Below are positions 28,384 through 36,742 of a stretch of 64,000 bases of DNA, in pieces. Each line of letters starts with the position of its first letter. The stretch's first letter is position 1. The notes beneath the pieces were generated by a model, which saw only the letters and a list, made by a program, of their open reading frames with translations, had not been told where the DNA came from and searched no databases. A program made the translations under genes and the position numbers. Source of the stretch: CAVRUD01 sp963849635 (lineage in GTDB: Bacteria; Chloroflexota; Chloroflexia; Thermomicrobiales; UBA6265); contig CAWKIA010000016.1 of assembly GCA_963849635.1 (NCBI GenBank), positions 98,554-162,553 of the forward strand, written 5' to 3'.

Positions 28384-29254
28384 GTGCCGATACCCTGGCT
28401 GACAACGCTGCCGCGACCGTTTCTGGTCAACGTCGTGACCGACCGCACGCCGGACGCGGCAGTTGCGACGATGCGCTCGGCACGGTTTGAAGGGGCCCAC
28501 GCGCACGAGCTCAACCTGCCTGCGTTGCCGGATGCGGATCCTGACACAATGCGGGCCGTGATCGCCGCGCCGGGGCAGCCTGTCTATACGAGTTGCCGCC
28601 GGGCGCGGTTCATGACGGTCTACGGCCTCCCCCTCGAATCTGTGCCGCAGTGGGGCGATGAGGAGAGGATGGAGCGGCAGATCGCGGCGCTCGGACTGGG
28701 AGCGGTGGCGATCGACATGGAACTCGATACGTTCGATCCTCGGCCAGCGCCGCCGCTAGGGTCGGCTGAGGCGGAGCAGTTTGCTCGCGAATCGGGGTCC
28801 CCCCGCCGAGTTCTCGGATGATTTACGCGCGGTTGAGCGGCAGTGGGCGGTCATCGAGGCGGCGCACGCGGCCGGCGGCGAGGTGATCCTCTCGTGCCAT
28901 ACCGGGCGGCCTCAAACAGCTTCGGCTCTCGTCAAGTTGATTGCCTGTGCTGAAGAGCGGGGTGCGGATCTGGTCAAGATCGTCACGCCCTGCCTGGCGT
29001 TGACCGACCTGCTGGCCGTGTTTGAGGCGACAGTGGCCACGCGCGCACGGACGGCGATGCCGTTTACGATCGCGGGTGCGGGTCCTGTAGGTCAGTTGAG
29101 CCGGAGTCTGGCAGGGCAGTTCGGGGCAAGCTGGGCGATTGGCCAGCTTGGGCTGACGCCGGGTGGATTTCACCCCCAGCCGCTCCTGGCCCACCTGCGT
29201 GAGACGATGCGCCTCTTGCCGTGGCGGTTCGAATCGGAGGAACGATGCGTGTAG
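28384..29254 (+). CDS. Type I 3-dehydroquinate-dehydratase-like TIM barrel (one frameshift)
   Basis: Starts GTG 28384 with AGAGG upstream. The first part includes VVTDRTPDAAVATMRSA and AIDMELDTFDPRP. An indel near 28795 moves the frame to EFSDDLRAVERQWAVIEAAH, then EVILSCHTGRPQTA (a His at the catalytic position), ERGADLVKIV (candidate Schiff-base Lys) and PFTIAGAGPVGQLSRSLAG with WAIGQLG, the usual AroD ending. About 290 residues. In this catabolic setting it may act on a sugar-acid or quinate-type substrate rather than in aromatic synthesis. Confidence 0.7.
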
Positions 29255-30732
29255 CAATCGGCGAACTCAAGCACGAGGCCAACACCTTCGTCTCGCGCAA
29301 GATCACCATCGACGATTTCCGAGCCTGGCACCACTGGGAAGGGCAAGCGGCGATCGACGGCTCTCGGGACACCAACGTCGAGATGGCGGGCTTCCTCGAT
29401 GTGCTGGAGGCTGAGAGCATCACGGCTGTCCCGACTATGGCGAGCTTTGCCCTCTCCGGAGGCCCACTCACGGTAAAGACGTATTCCGACCTGCTCGGGA
29501 GGTTGCTCGCTGGGCTGGAGGCAGCCCGCCCGTTCGACGCGGTATTGCTGGCACTGCACGGGGCGATGGTTACCGAGGAGGACGACTCCGCGGACGCCAC
29601 CACGATCGAGGCGGTCCGAGAACTGATTGGCCCAGATATCCCGCTGGTGGTTTCGATGGATTGCCATGCCAATGTGACCGCCCGGTGCGCGGCCGGTGCG
29701 GACGCGATTGTCGGGTTCAAGACGTCTCCCCATATCGACTTGAGAGATACCGGACAGCGGGCGGCGCGGTTGCTGGTGCGGACGCTACGGGGCGAGGTCC
29801 GGCCAACGATGGCGTTCGTCAAGGTGCCGATGGTCGTGCCGGCCTCAACCCATATGCACCACTTGCCGGGGCCGTTTAAGCGGCTAATGGACGCGGCGAG
29901 AGATGCAGAGACAGGGGCGGTGCTCTCTGCGAGTGTCTTCGCCGTCCAGCCATGGATGGATATCACCGATCTCGGGTTTGCCACGATTGCGGTGACAGAT
30001 GGCAAGGCGGACCTCGCCGAGGAGACCGCCTGTCGCCTGGCGGAGCAGGCGTGGGCCGAGCGGGACGCGTTCATGGAGACCCGGCTAGTTCCGCCAGCCG
30101 AGGCGATCCAGCGGGCGCTTGCCCGAGACGACGGCCCGGTGGTGCTCTCCGATCTGGCCGATGGCACAGGGGCGGGGTCTCCGGGAGACGCCACGGCGGT
30201 GATCGCCGCCCTGCTTGAAGCTGATCCACCTGGACCCGCCCTGGTTTGCGTTCGTGACCCTGAGGTGGCTGAGCAGGTGGTGGCGGCAGGAACGGGTGCC
30301 GAGGTCGATGTCCTTGTCGGTGGCAAGCTCGACAACGTCTACAACCAACCGGTGCGAGTGCGGGGTACGGTCGAGTTCGCTGGGCCGGCGTCGTTCCGAT
30401 TTGGGGGCGGTGGGTACACCGGTGTGGCGATGGACATGGGGCTGTGCGCAGTCGTCCGCCAGAACAACGTTCACGTCCTGATCGTCAGCAACGCGGTCTT
30501 TACTGTCGACCCGGCGATGTATGAAGCCGTCGGGTTAACGCCGGCCGAGGCGCGGATTGTGGTCGTGAAATCGCACATCCAGTTCCGGGCTGGGTACGAT
30601 GGCATCGCCAAAGAGATCATCCTCCTCGATAGCCCGGGGATGAGCAGCGACCACCTGGAATCGCTCGATTTCCGCCGCATTCCACGACCGATCTTTCCGT
30701 TGGACCGGGAAACGACATTTGCGTGTCCATGA
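29245..30732 (+). CDS. M81-family (MlrC-like) metallopeptidase / hydrolase
   Basis: 495 residues from ATG 29245 (GGAGG upstream), overlapping the previous gene by 10 bases. MRVAIGELKHEANTFVS is the DUF1485/MlrC opening; metal-site candidates lie in LALHGAMVTEED, VVSMDCHANVTARC and FKTSPHIDLRDTGQRAA. The C-terminal MlrC domain has LSDLADGTGAGSPGDATAVI and VKSHIQFRAGYDGIAKE. MlrC was described in microcystin degradation, but most homologues occur, as here, beside sugar/dipeptide catabolic genes; the true substrate is unknown. Confidence 0.9.
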   Translation: MRVAIGELKHEANTFVSRKITIDDFRAWHHWEGQAAIDGSRDTNVEMAGFLDVLEAESITAVPTMASFALSGGPLTVKTYSDLLGRLLAGLEAARPFDAVLLALHGAMVTEEDDSADATTIEAVRELIGPDIPLVVSMDCHANVTARCAAGADAIVGFKTSPHIDLRDTGQRAARLLVRTLRGEVRPTMAFVKVPMVVPASTHMHHLPGPFKRLMDAARDAETGAVLSASVFAVQPWMDITDLGFATIAVTDGKADLAEETACRLAEQAWAERDAFMETRLVPPAEAIQRALARDDGPVVLSDLADGTGAGSPGDATAVIAALLEADPPGPALVCVRDPEVAEQVVAAGTGAEVDVLVGGKLDNVYNQPVRVRGTVEFAGPASFRFGGGGYTGVAMDMGLCAVVRQNNVHVLIVSNAVFTVDPAMYEAVGLTPAEARIVVVKSHIQFRAGYDGIAKEIILLDSPGMSSDHLESLDFRRIPRPIFPLDRETTFACP

Positions 30733-30759
30733 ACGGGCGAAGGTTACGGCCAACCATCC

Positions 30760-30893
30760 TGTAGGGGCGCATGGCATGCGCCCTGCCGCCTACCAACATG
30801 TAGGTGTTGTCCGTCACGCCGCGGGAAAACCTGCATGGCGGCAAAGTCGAACGGTCGCGGTTGGCAGCCGGGCGCATGCCATGCGCCCCTACA
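30760..30893. repeat. 134-bp element with perfect 24-bp terminal inverted repeats (MITE/REP-like)
   Basis: TGTAGGGGCGCATGGCATGC... (30760-30783) is perfectly repeated in inverted orientation at 30870-30893. Each arm contains its own GCATGGCATGC-type near-palindrome. The 86-base core has no coding potential. No target duplication is seen. It lies between the MlrC gene and the fused GMC dehydrogenase gene. Confidence 0.7.
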
Positions 30894-30952
30894 TCAGACA
30901 AACGGTCCCAGTCAACGAACAGGGGTGGAGAGGACACATTTGAGGAACCGGG

Positions 30953-33209
30953 ATGGCTGACGCACTGCTGACGTTCAATGGGCATGAGGCGCGGACGGCG
31001 GTAGCCATCTTCGAGCGTCTCTTCCCCGGGGATGGCGATGGGTTTGGGGCGACTGAGATGGGTGTCGTCACCTATGTCGATCGCGCGCTCGCGGGGGCGG
31101 CTGCGGACAAGACGGAGGCCTACCGGCTGGGGTTCATCGCGCTTGATCGGGCCGCGCGTGAGGCGCACGGGAACGACTTCGCCGGCTGTGCCTCGGCCGA
31201 GCAGGATGCCCTGCTGGCGGCGATGGAGCAGGGCGGGCTGCCGCGCTTCGCGATCCCACCCCAGAGGGAGTTCTTCGACCTGCTTGTCGCCCATTGTCAG
31301 GAGGGGCTCTTTGCCGATCCTGCCTATGGCGGCAACAAGGAAATGCGCGGCTGGAAGTTCCTGCGTCATCCAGGAGTCTGGGTCGATAACTCCGCTGAGG
31401 AGAACCTGAGCACCGAGCCGGTCACCAAGGGTGGCCGCTACAGGAGCCTCGCGGACGCGGGGTTTTCCATCGGTGGCCGCCATGCGGACCCGGTGGACGT
31501 GGCCGGCTATGACCCTCAGGCGAGCGTCGAGCCGCCCGTCGGCGAGGCCGATGTCGTCCTGGTCGGGGTTGGTGGCGTCGGCGGGTACATCGCCCCGATC
31601 CTGGCGGAGGCAGGGCTGCGGGTCGTCGGGCTGGAGGCTGGTCCGTGGCGATCGCTGGGTGACTTCCTCCCGGACGAACTCGGCCACGGCTGCTATTGCC
31701 GTGGGGAGATGGGCCCCAAGTTCCTCTCAGAGGCGCCCCGTTGGCGGACCGACGAGGGCAAACCGACCCGGGAGGCGACCTACTCCCTGGGCCGGATGAT
31801 GAATGGTGTGGGCGGATCGATCATCCACTATGGCGCCTGGCTGCGCCGCTTCCACCCGCACCACCTCCGCCTACGGTCGCACATTCTGGAGCGCTGGGGC
31901 GAGGGCGTTATTCCGGACGGCTGCACGGTGGCGGACTGGCCGATCGGCTACGAGGAGCTGGAGCCGTATCTGACCGCGGTCGAGCAGGAGATCGGCCTAG
32001 CCGGGGATGAGAGCAACCCATTCATCGCCCGGTCGAAACCGCTGCCGCTGCCGCCGACGCGACCCTTCCGGATGGGCGAGCTCTTCCGCGAGGCAGTCGA
32101 GGGGATGGGGCTGCACCCGTACCCGGTGCCGGTCTCGATGAATACCCGGCCTCAGCACGGCTACCCAGAGACGACCTACTGCGCCTTCAATAGCGGTTTT
32201 GGCGCCTGGGACGGGGACAAATGGCAACCCGCTTTGACGCATGTCCCAGCGGCGCTCGCGACCGGTAATTTCACCCTGCGCACCCATTGCCGCGTACTGC
32301 GTGTCGTCACCGACGGCGATGGCCGGGCGGTCGGAGTCGAGTATCTCGCGCCCGATGGCCGGACCCACATCCAGCGGGCCGCGACGGTCATTCTGGCGGC
32401 GTACACCCTTGAGAACGTCCGCCTGATGTTCCTCTCCGGAGATGCGAAGCATCAGAACGGCCTTGGCAATAACACCGGCCAACTTGGGCGCCACCTGATG
32501 GTCAAGAACTTCGCCCATGTCAACGGATACTGCCCCGACGTGGTCTTCAACCGGCACACCGGACCGGGCGCCCAGGCGCTGAATGCCGACGACTTCGTCG
32601 GACCGGACTTCGACTCGGTCGCCGCCGGCGGCTTCGTCGGCGGAGCCAGTCTGGGGGCGGAGAACCAGTATTTGCCGATCCAGATCAGCCGCGAGGCCCT
32701 CCCGCCCGACGTCCCGAAGTGGGGCAGGGCGTACAAGGATCACCTGCGGGAGTGGCAGCACATCGGAGTCTGCCGACTCCAGACGGATGCCCTTGTCTTA
32801 CGAGTCGAACTACATCGATCTGGACCCTATGTACCGAGATCGCAGCGGCGTCGGCGACCCGGTGGTGCGGATCACCTACGATGTCCGTCCCAACGAGCGC
32901 CGCCTGCGCGAGTACTTCGAGGGAATCGGCGCGGAGGTGGTCCGGGCGATGGGCGCAACCAAGACCTGGCCCGGCCCGACCTTCAGCGGCGTCGGCAGCT
33001 CCCATGAACTCGGCGGTACCCGCATGAGCGACGACCCTGCCGCAGGCGTCCTGAACCGCGATCTGGCCGTCCACGACACGCCCGGCCTCTACGTCTTCAG
33101 CGGGGCGGCGTTTCCGACATGTCCAGGGATCAACCCCACCCTGACGTTGTGGGCGCTGTGCCGGTTGGCGGCGGAGCGGTTGGTGGAGAGTCGGAGAGCG
33201 GCCCCCTAA
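30953..33209 (+). CDS. Fused gluconate-2-dehydrogenase subunit 3 / GMC oxidoreductase (one frameshift)
   Basis: Residues 1-190 match the small subunit 3 family (VAIFERLFPGDGDGFGATEMG, VTYVDRALAG, GGNKEMRGWKFLRHPGVW). From about 200 a GMC flavoprotein begins: VVLVGVGGVGGYIAPILAEAG, then MNGVGGSIIHYGAWLRRF. An indel near 32790 moves the frame to SYESNYIDLDPMYRDRSGVGD, continuing to SSHELGGTRMSDDP (active-site His) and GINPTLTLWALCRLAAERLV. There is no secretion signal and only one Cys where the separate homologue at 36743 has a four-Cys cluster. Probably a cytoplasmic FAD sugar/polyol dehydrogenase. Confidence 0.88.
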
Positions 33210-33217
33210 CCCCCCAA

Positions 33218-33298
33218 CCCCCTTCCCCCCGCTGCGGCAAGGGGAAGGGGGAGAACGCGTCGTAGCCGACGGCCCCTCTCCACCGCAGTGGAGAGGGG
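33218..33298. repeat. Paired C/G-tract hairpins
   Basis: CCCCCTTCCCC (33218-33228) pairs with GGGGAAGGGGG (33241-33251), and CCCCTCTCCAC (33273-33283) with GTGGAGAGGGG (33288-33298). Flanking CCCCCTAACCCCC and GGGGGTAGGGGG can pair outside them. The left arm begins just after the GMC gene, so it may also terminate transcription. Confidence 0.6.
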
Positions 33299-33319
33299 GT
33301 AGGGGGTGAGGTCCTTCCC

Positions 33320-34438
33320 ATGAAAGTCACCGACGTTCAGTCCTTCATCGTCAATGGCGGCGACGCCAATCTGGTCTTCGTCAAGGTCTCGACGGACGAG
33401 GGAATTACCGGGGTGGGAGAGTGCACCCTGGAGAGCAAGGAGCTCGCGGTTGTCGGGGCGATCGAAGAGTGTAAGCGGACGCTGATCGGCAAGAATCCGC
33501 TCGAGATCGAGCGGATCTGGGTCACCTGGAACCGGACGTTTCCATGGAAAGGCGCGGTTGTCTTTACCGCGATGAGCGGGCTGGAGCACGCGCTCTGGGA
33601 TATCACCGGGAAGGCGTATGGGCAGCCAGTCTACCGGCTGCTTGGTGGGCCGCTGCGAGACAGTGTGCGGGCGTATACCTGGCCGGGGCCGTATGACTCG
33701 CCGGAGACGCTGGCGGAGGCGGCGCTTAAGGCGCGGGAGGAGTACGGCTTCACCGCGTTCAAGATCGATCCGTTCAAGGACTTCGTCACGATCGCCAAGA
33801 GCGAGTTGCGCTATCTGGAACGCTGTATGACCGCGCTCTACGACGCGCTTGGGCCGGACGCCGATATCGCGGTCGATGGCCATTGGCGCTTCCTTGCCCC
33901 GGCGGCGATCAAGATCGCCAAGGTGCTGGAGCCGTTCGACCCGTTCTTTCTGGAGGAGCCCACGACCTCCGACAACGCCGAAGGCCTCGCCCGGTTGCGT
34001 AACTCGACCCATATCACGCTGGCCACCGGCGAGCGGCACAACACCCGATGGGAGGTGTGGCCACTGCTTCGGGACCGTCTGGTGGATGTCATCCAGACTG
34101 ATCTCTGCCACGCGGGCGGTATTCTGGAGGTACGCAAGATCGCGGCGATGGCTGAGGCCAGCGACGTGATGGTCGCGCCGCACAATCCGAATGGCCCAGT
34201 CTCGCTGGCGGCGGTCGTCCACATGGCCGCCTGCACGCCCAACTTCCTGATCACCGAGTACGTCCATACGCGCGAGGCGATCTACCAGCGCTACGTCAAA
34301 GAGCCGCTGCGAATCGTTGACGGGCACGTGCAGTTGCCGACCGCGCCGGGCCTCGGCGTCGAACTCGACGAGGAGGCGATTGCGGCTTATCCGCCCGTGC
34401 TGAAGGAGATTTGGAACCCGCACCGGATCGTGGTGTAG
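33320..34438 (+). CDS. Galactonate-dehydratase-like enolase-superfamily enzyme
   Basis: 372 residues, intact. MKVTDVQSFIVNGGDANLVF opening, capping-domain ALWDITGKAYGQPVYRLLGG, KxD at FKIDPF, metal ligands in VDGHWRF, FLEEPTT and ATGERHNTRWE, and catalytic His in APHNPNGPVSLA. This set fits the DgoD/mandelate-racemase-like branch (Asp/His plus C-terminal His-Asp dyad). It dehydrates an aldonate such as galactonate to a 2-keto-3-deoxy product. Second dehydratase of the island. Confidence 0.9.
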   Translation: MKVTDVQSFIVNGGDANLVFVKVSTDEGITGVGECTLESKELAVVGAIEECKRTLIGKNPLEIERIWVTWNRTFPWKGAVVFTAMSGLEHALWDITGKAYGQPVYRLLGGPLRDSVRAYTWPGPYDSPETLAEAALKAREEYGFTAFKIDPFKDFVTIAKSELRYLERCMTALYDALGPDADIAVDGHWRFLAPAAIKIAKVLEPFDPFFLEEPTTSDNAEGLARLRNSTHITLATGERHNTRWEVWPLLRDRLVDVIQTDLCHAGGILEVRKIAAMAEASDVMVAPHNPNGPVSLAAVVHMAACTPNFLITEYVHTREAIYQRYVKEPLRIVDGHVQLPTAPGLGVELDEEAIAAYPPVLKEIWNPHRIVV

Positions 34439-34458
34439 AGCAGAGACGCGAGACGTGA

Positions 34459-35391
34459 GTGATGGTTGGGAAGGAGTTGAGGGCGTTGGCGGCTCGGCTC
34501 GAGGCGGTGAACACGGAGGACGAATGCCGTCTTGTTCTGGGCGCGGCGTTCCCCGACATGGCAATCAAGTCGCTGGGCTATCTGGCGGAGGGCTGGGACA
34601 GCACCGTCTTTGAGGTGAACGGCACCTATGTCTTCCGGTTCCCGAAACGGGCCGGCGTCGATGCCACGCTGCGCAAGGAGATCCGCCTGCTGCCGGTGCT
34701 CGTCCCTGTCCTGCCGGTGTCCATACCTTCGTTCGAATACATTGCACCGCCGTCCGTGAACTATGCATGGCATATCGTCGGGTATCAGAAGCTATCAGGA
34801 ACGCCCGCGGATGAGCGCGCGTGGAGTCAGGGTGCCATCTCCGCCATTGCGCCCGCGCTGGCGGCATTCCTGCGCGCGCTCCACGATGTTCCTGTGGCCA
34901 GTTCGGTCGAGTCTGGCGCTCCCTTGTACGCCCCGCGATCTTGGTTGGACCAGCATGCGGAGTTGTACGCGAGGGTGAGAGATGCCGCGAAGCCCCATGT
35001 GTCGCTGGATGCCTTCGCCCGGTTTGTGGAGGACTGGAACCGGCTGCTGGCCGACGAGTCGCGGCTCGATTTTGCGCCGGTGCTGATTCACGGCGATCTG
35101 GCCATGGAGCATGTCCTGGTTGATGACGAGGACCGGCTGAGCGGGGTGATCGACTTTGGCGACGCCATGGTTGCTGACCCGGCGCTCGACTTCTCGGGGT
35201 TCCCGGACGAGCTGGCCCGGAGCGTCCTCTCGCTGTACTCCGACGATCCCGCGATCCGGGACGGCATCTGGCACCGGCGGGTGTTATACCGCCGGGCTGG
35301 CCCCCTTCACGCGATCACAGCTGGGGTGGAGTTGGAGCGAGACGATCTGCTCCGCTCAGGGATCGATGAGATCCGGCGGGTATACGGCTAG
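34459..35391 (+). CDS. Aminoglycoside phosphotransferase (APH)-type kinase
   Basis: 310 residues, APH/choline-kinase fold. N-lobe: YLAEGWDSTVFEVNGTYVFRFPKR (nucleotide-binding strands). Catalytic loop HGDLAMEHVLVDDE, with His in the usual Asn slot as in the HGDLxxxH variant, and the metal motif GVIDFGDAMVADPALDF. The substrate could be an aminoglycoside, a macrolide or a small metabolite; the sequence does not tell. It starts at GTG-ATG 34459, immediately after two GAGACGT heptamers. Confidence 0.85.
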   Translation: MMVGKELRALAARLEAVNTEDECRLVLGAAFPDMAIKSLGYLAEGWDSTVFEVNGTYVFRFPKRAGVDATLRKEIRLLPVLVPVLPVSIPSFEYIAPPSVNYAWHIVGYQKLSGTPADERAWSQGAISAIAPALAAFLRALHDVPVASSVESGAPLYAPRSWLDQHAELYARVRDAAKPHVSLDAFARFVEDWNRLLADESRLDFAPVLIHGDLAMEHVLVDDEDRLSGVIDFGDAMVADPALDFSGFPDELARSVLSLYSDDPAIRDGIWHRRVLYRRAGPLHAITAGVELERDDLLRSGIDEIRRVYG

Positions 35392-35750
35392 CACAAGCCA
35401 TATCAGAGAAATCGGGCGTTCGTGCCCGCAACGCTAATGAAAACGCTGTCACGCGGCACGCATCTTGCCGGGATTTCCGCGCACGGGAGATCGCGCCCGC
35501 CGGTGCTGCGGCCACAGGATCGTGAGCAACGCGACAAATACCTCCCAAGAGGAACGCCGTCGGGGCTCCGGAGGCGTCACCCTCGTGTCGACCGTTGCCG
35601 AGGTCGCCGGCGCCGCCAGGGACGGGTGGCTAAAGAAGGAGGAGGTGGAGCCGGACGCGCGCTGATGTCGGTGGCGCGCCGCTCGGCGACGTGTGGGAAA
35701 AGCGACGGGCGACTCTAACCCTTCGACTCGTATGAAGGAGCGAATCCGTC
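35392..35750. other. Intergenic region without a convincing gene
   Basis: A small CGGGC/GCCCG hairpin (35413-35428) follows the kinase gene and AAGGAG precedes the next gene. Short open frames are Arg-rich and look like GC-bias artefacts. Confidence 0.4.
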
Positions 35751-36740
35751 ATGGAGAATCAAAATCCGACACCGGACGGGCAGGTCGATGACCGTGCTCC
35801 AGCCGGAGAGCCAGCGTCCGGCCACGATCCGGCAGAACCGCTGGTTCTTTACCGCTCGTACGATCTCAAAGAGGAGATCGGTGGGCGCATGATCCACCGG
35901 CGCCGGTTGCTGACCAGCGGGGCAGCAACAGGATTGGCCGCCACGGCCCTGACCCTCGGCATCTCGTCCGGTCGTTCACAGGATGCCACGCCGGACGCGG
36001 GCACCCCGGATGCGATGGCCGGGCACGATATGGCGGGCATGGAAACCGGCCCGCCAACGAATCAGGGTTTCACCTACTTCGTCCCATTCCAGGCTCAGCT
36101 CATCCAGGCCGCCGCCGCTCGCATCATCCCTACCGATGACAATGGGCCCGGCGCTACCGAAGCCGGCGTCGTCTACTTCATCGATCGCCAGTTGGCCAAG
36201 CAGACGATGGGCTTCCGCGGCAAGGAATACCAGCAGGGGCCGTACCTACCCGGCGAGGCGACCCAGGGCGACCAGTCTGCCTTGACCGTTGCGGAACGCT
36301 TCCGGGTTGGTATCTTCGCGTTGGAAGGGTACGCTCAGCAGACCTTCGGCACGGGCTTCGTGGACTGCACACCCGAGCAACAGGACCAGCTTTTGACAGA
36401 TCTCTCCGAAGGCAAGCCGGAGAATTTCGGCGGCGTTGCTCTACAGGCAGCACCCCTCACTTCAGCTCCAAGCCAGGGTGTTCAGATCAGCGAGGATGTT
36501 GGTGCCGGTGTAACCATCGGCGCGACCGCGTTCTTCAATCTTCTCCTCCAGTGGACGATGGCCGGGTTCTTCAGCGATCCCGTCCAGGGTGGCAATCGGG
36601 ATATGGTCGGCTGGAAGCTGATCGGCTTCCCGGGTGCCCATATCTCCTGGGCGGAGCAGGTCGAGAACTACAACACACCGATCGATATCGAATACATCAG
36701 CCTCGGCCAGTATCAGGAGCAGGTCGGAGGGGGAGTCTAG
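35751..36740 (+). CDS. Gluconate-2-dehydrogenase subunit 3 family protein, Tat-exported
   Basis: 329 residues. An acidic leader precedes a Tat-type signal, HRRRLLTSGAATGLAATALTL, and a Met/His-rich stretch (GHDMAGMET). The subunit 3 core follows: IIPTDDNGPGATEAGVVYFI, QDQLLTDLSEG, FFNLLLQWTMAGFFSDP and GGNRDMVGWKLIGFPG. The family chaperones and exports the flavoprotein large subunit. It is separated by two bases from that gene, so co-translated. AAGGAG lies before ATG 35751. Confidence 0.88.
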   Translation: MENQNPTPDGQVDDRAPAGEPASGHDPAEPLVLYRSYDLKEEIGGRMIHRRRLLTSGAATGLAATALTLGISSGRSQDATPDAGTPDAMAGHDMAGMETGPPTNQGFTYFVPFQAQLIQAAAARIIPTDDNGPGATEAGVVYFIDRQLAKQTMGFRGKEYQQGPYLPGEATQGDQSALTVAERFRVGIFALEGYAQQTFGTGFVDCTPEQQDQLLTDLSEGKPENFGGVALQAAPLTSAPSQGVQISEDVGAGVTIGATAFFNLLLQWTMAGFFSDPVQGGNRDMVGWKLIGFPGAHISWAEQVENYNTPIDIEYISLGQYQEQVGGGV

Positions 36741-36742
36741 CC

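Noticed and set aside
35422..35718. Possible gene of about 98 codons
   Set aside because: Arg/Gly-rich composition without ribosome site or motif; looks like a GC-bias frame in an intergenic stretch.
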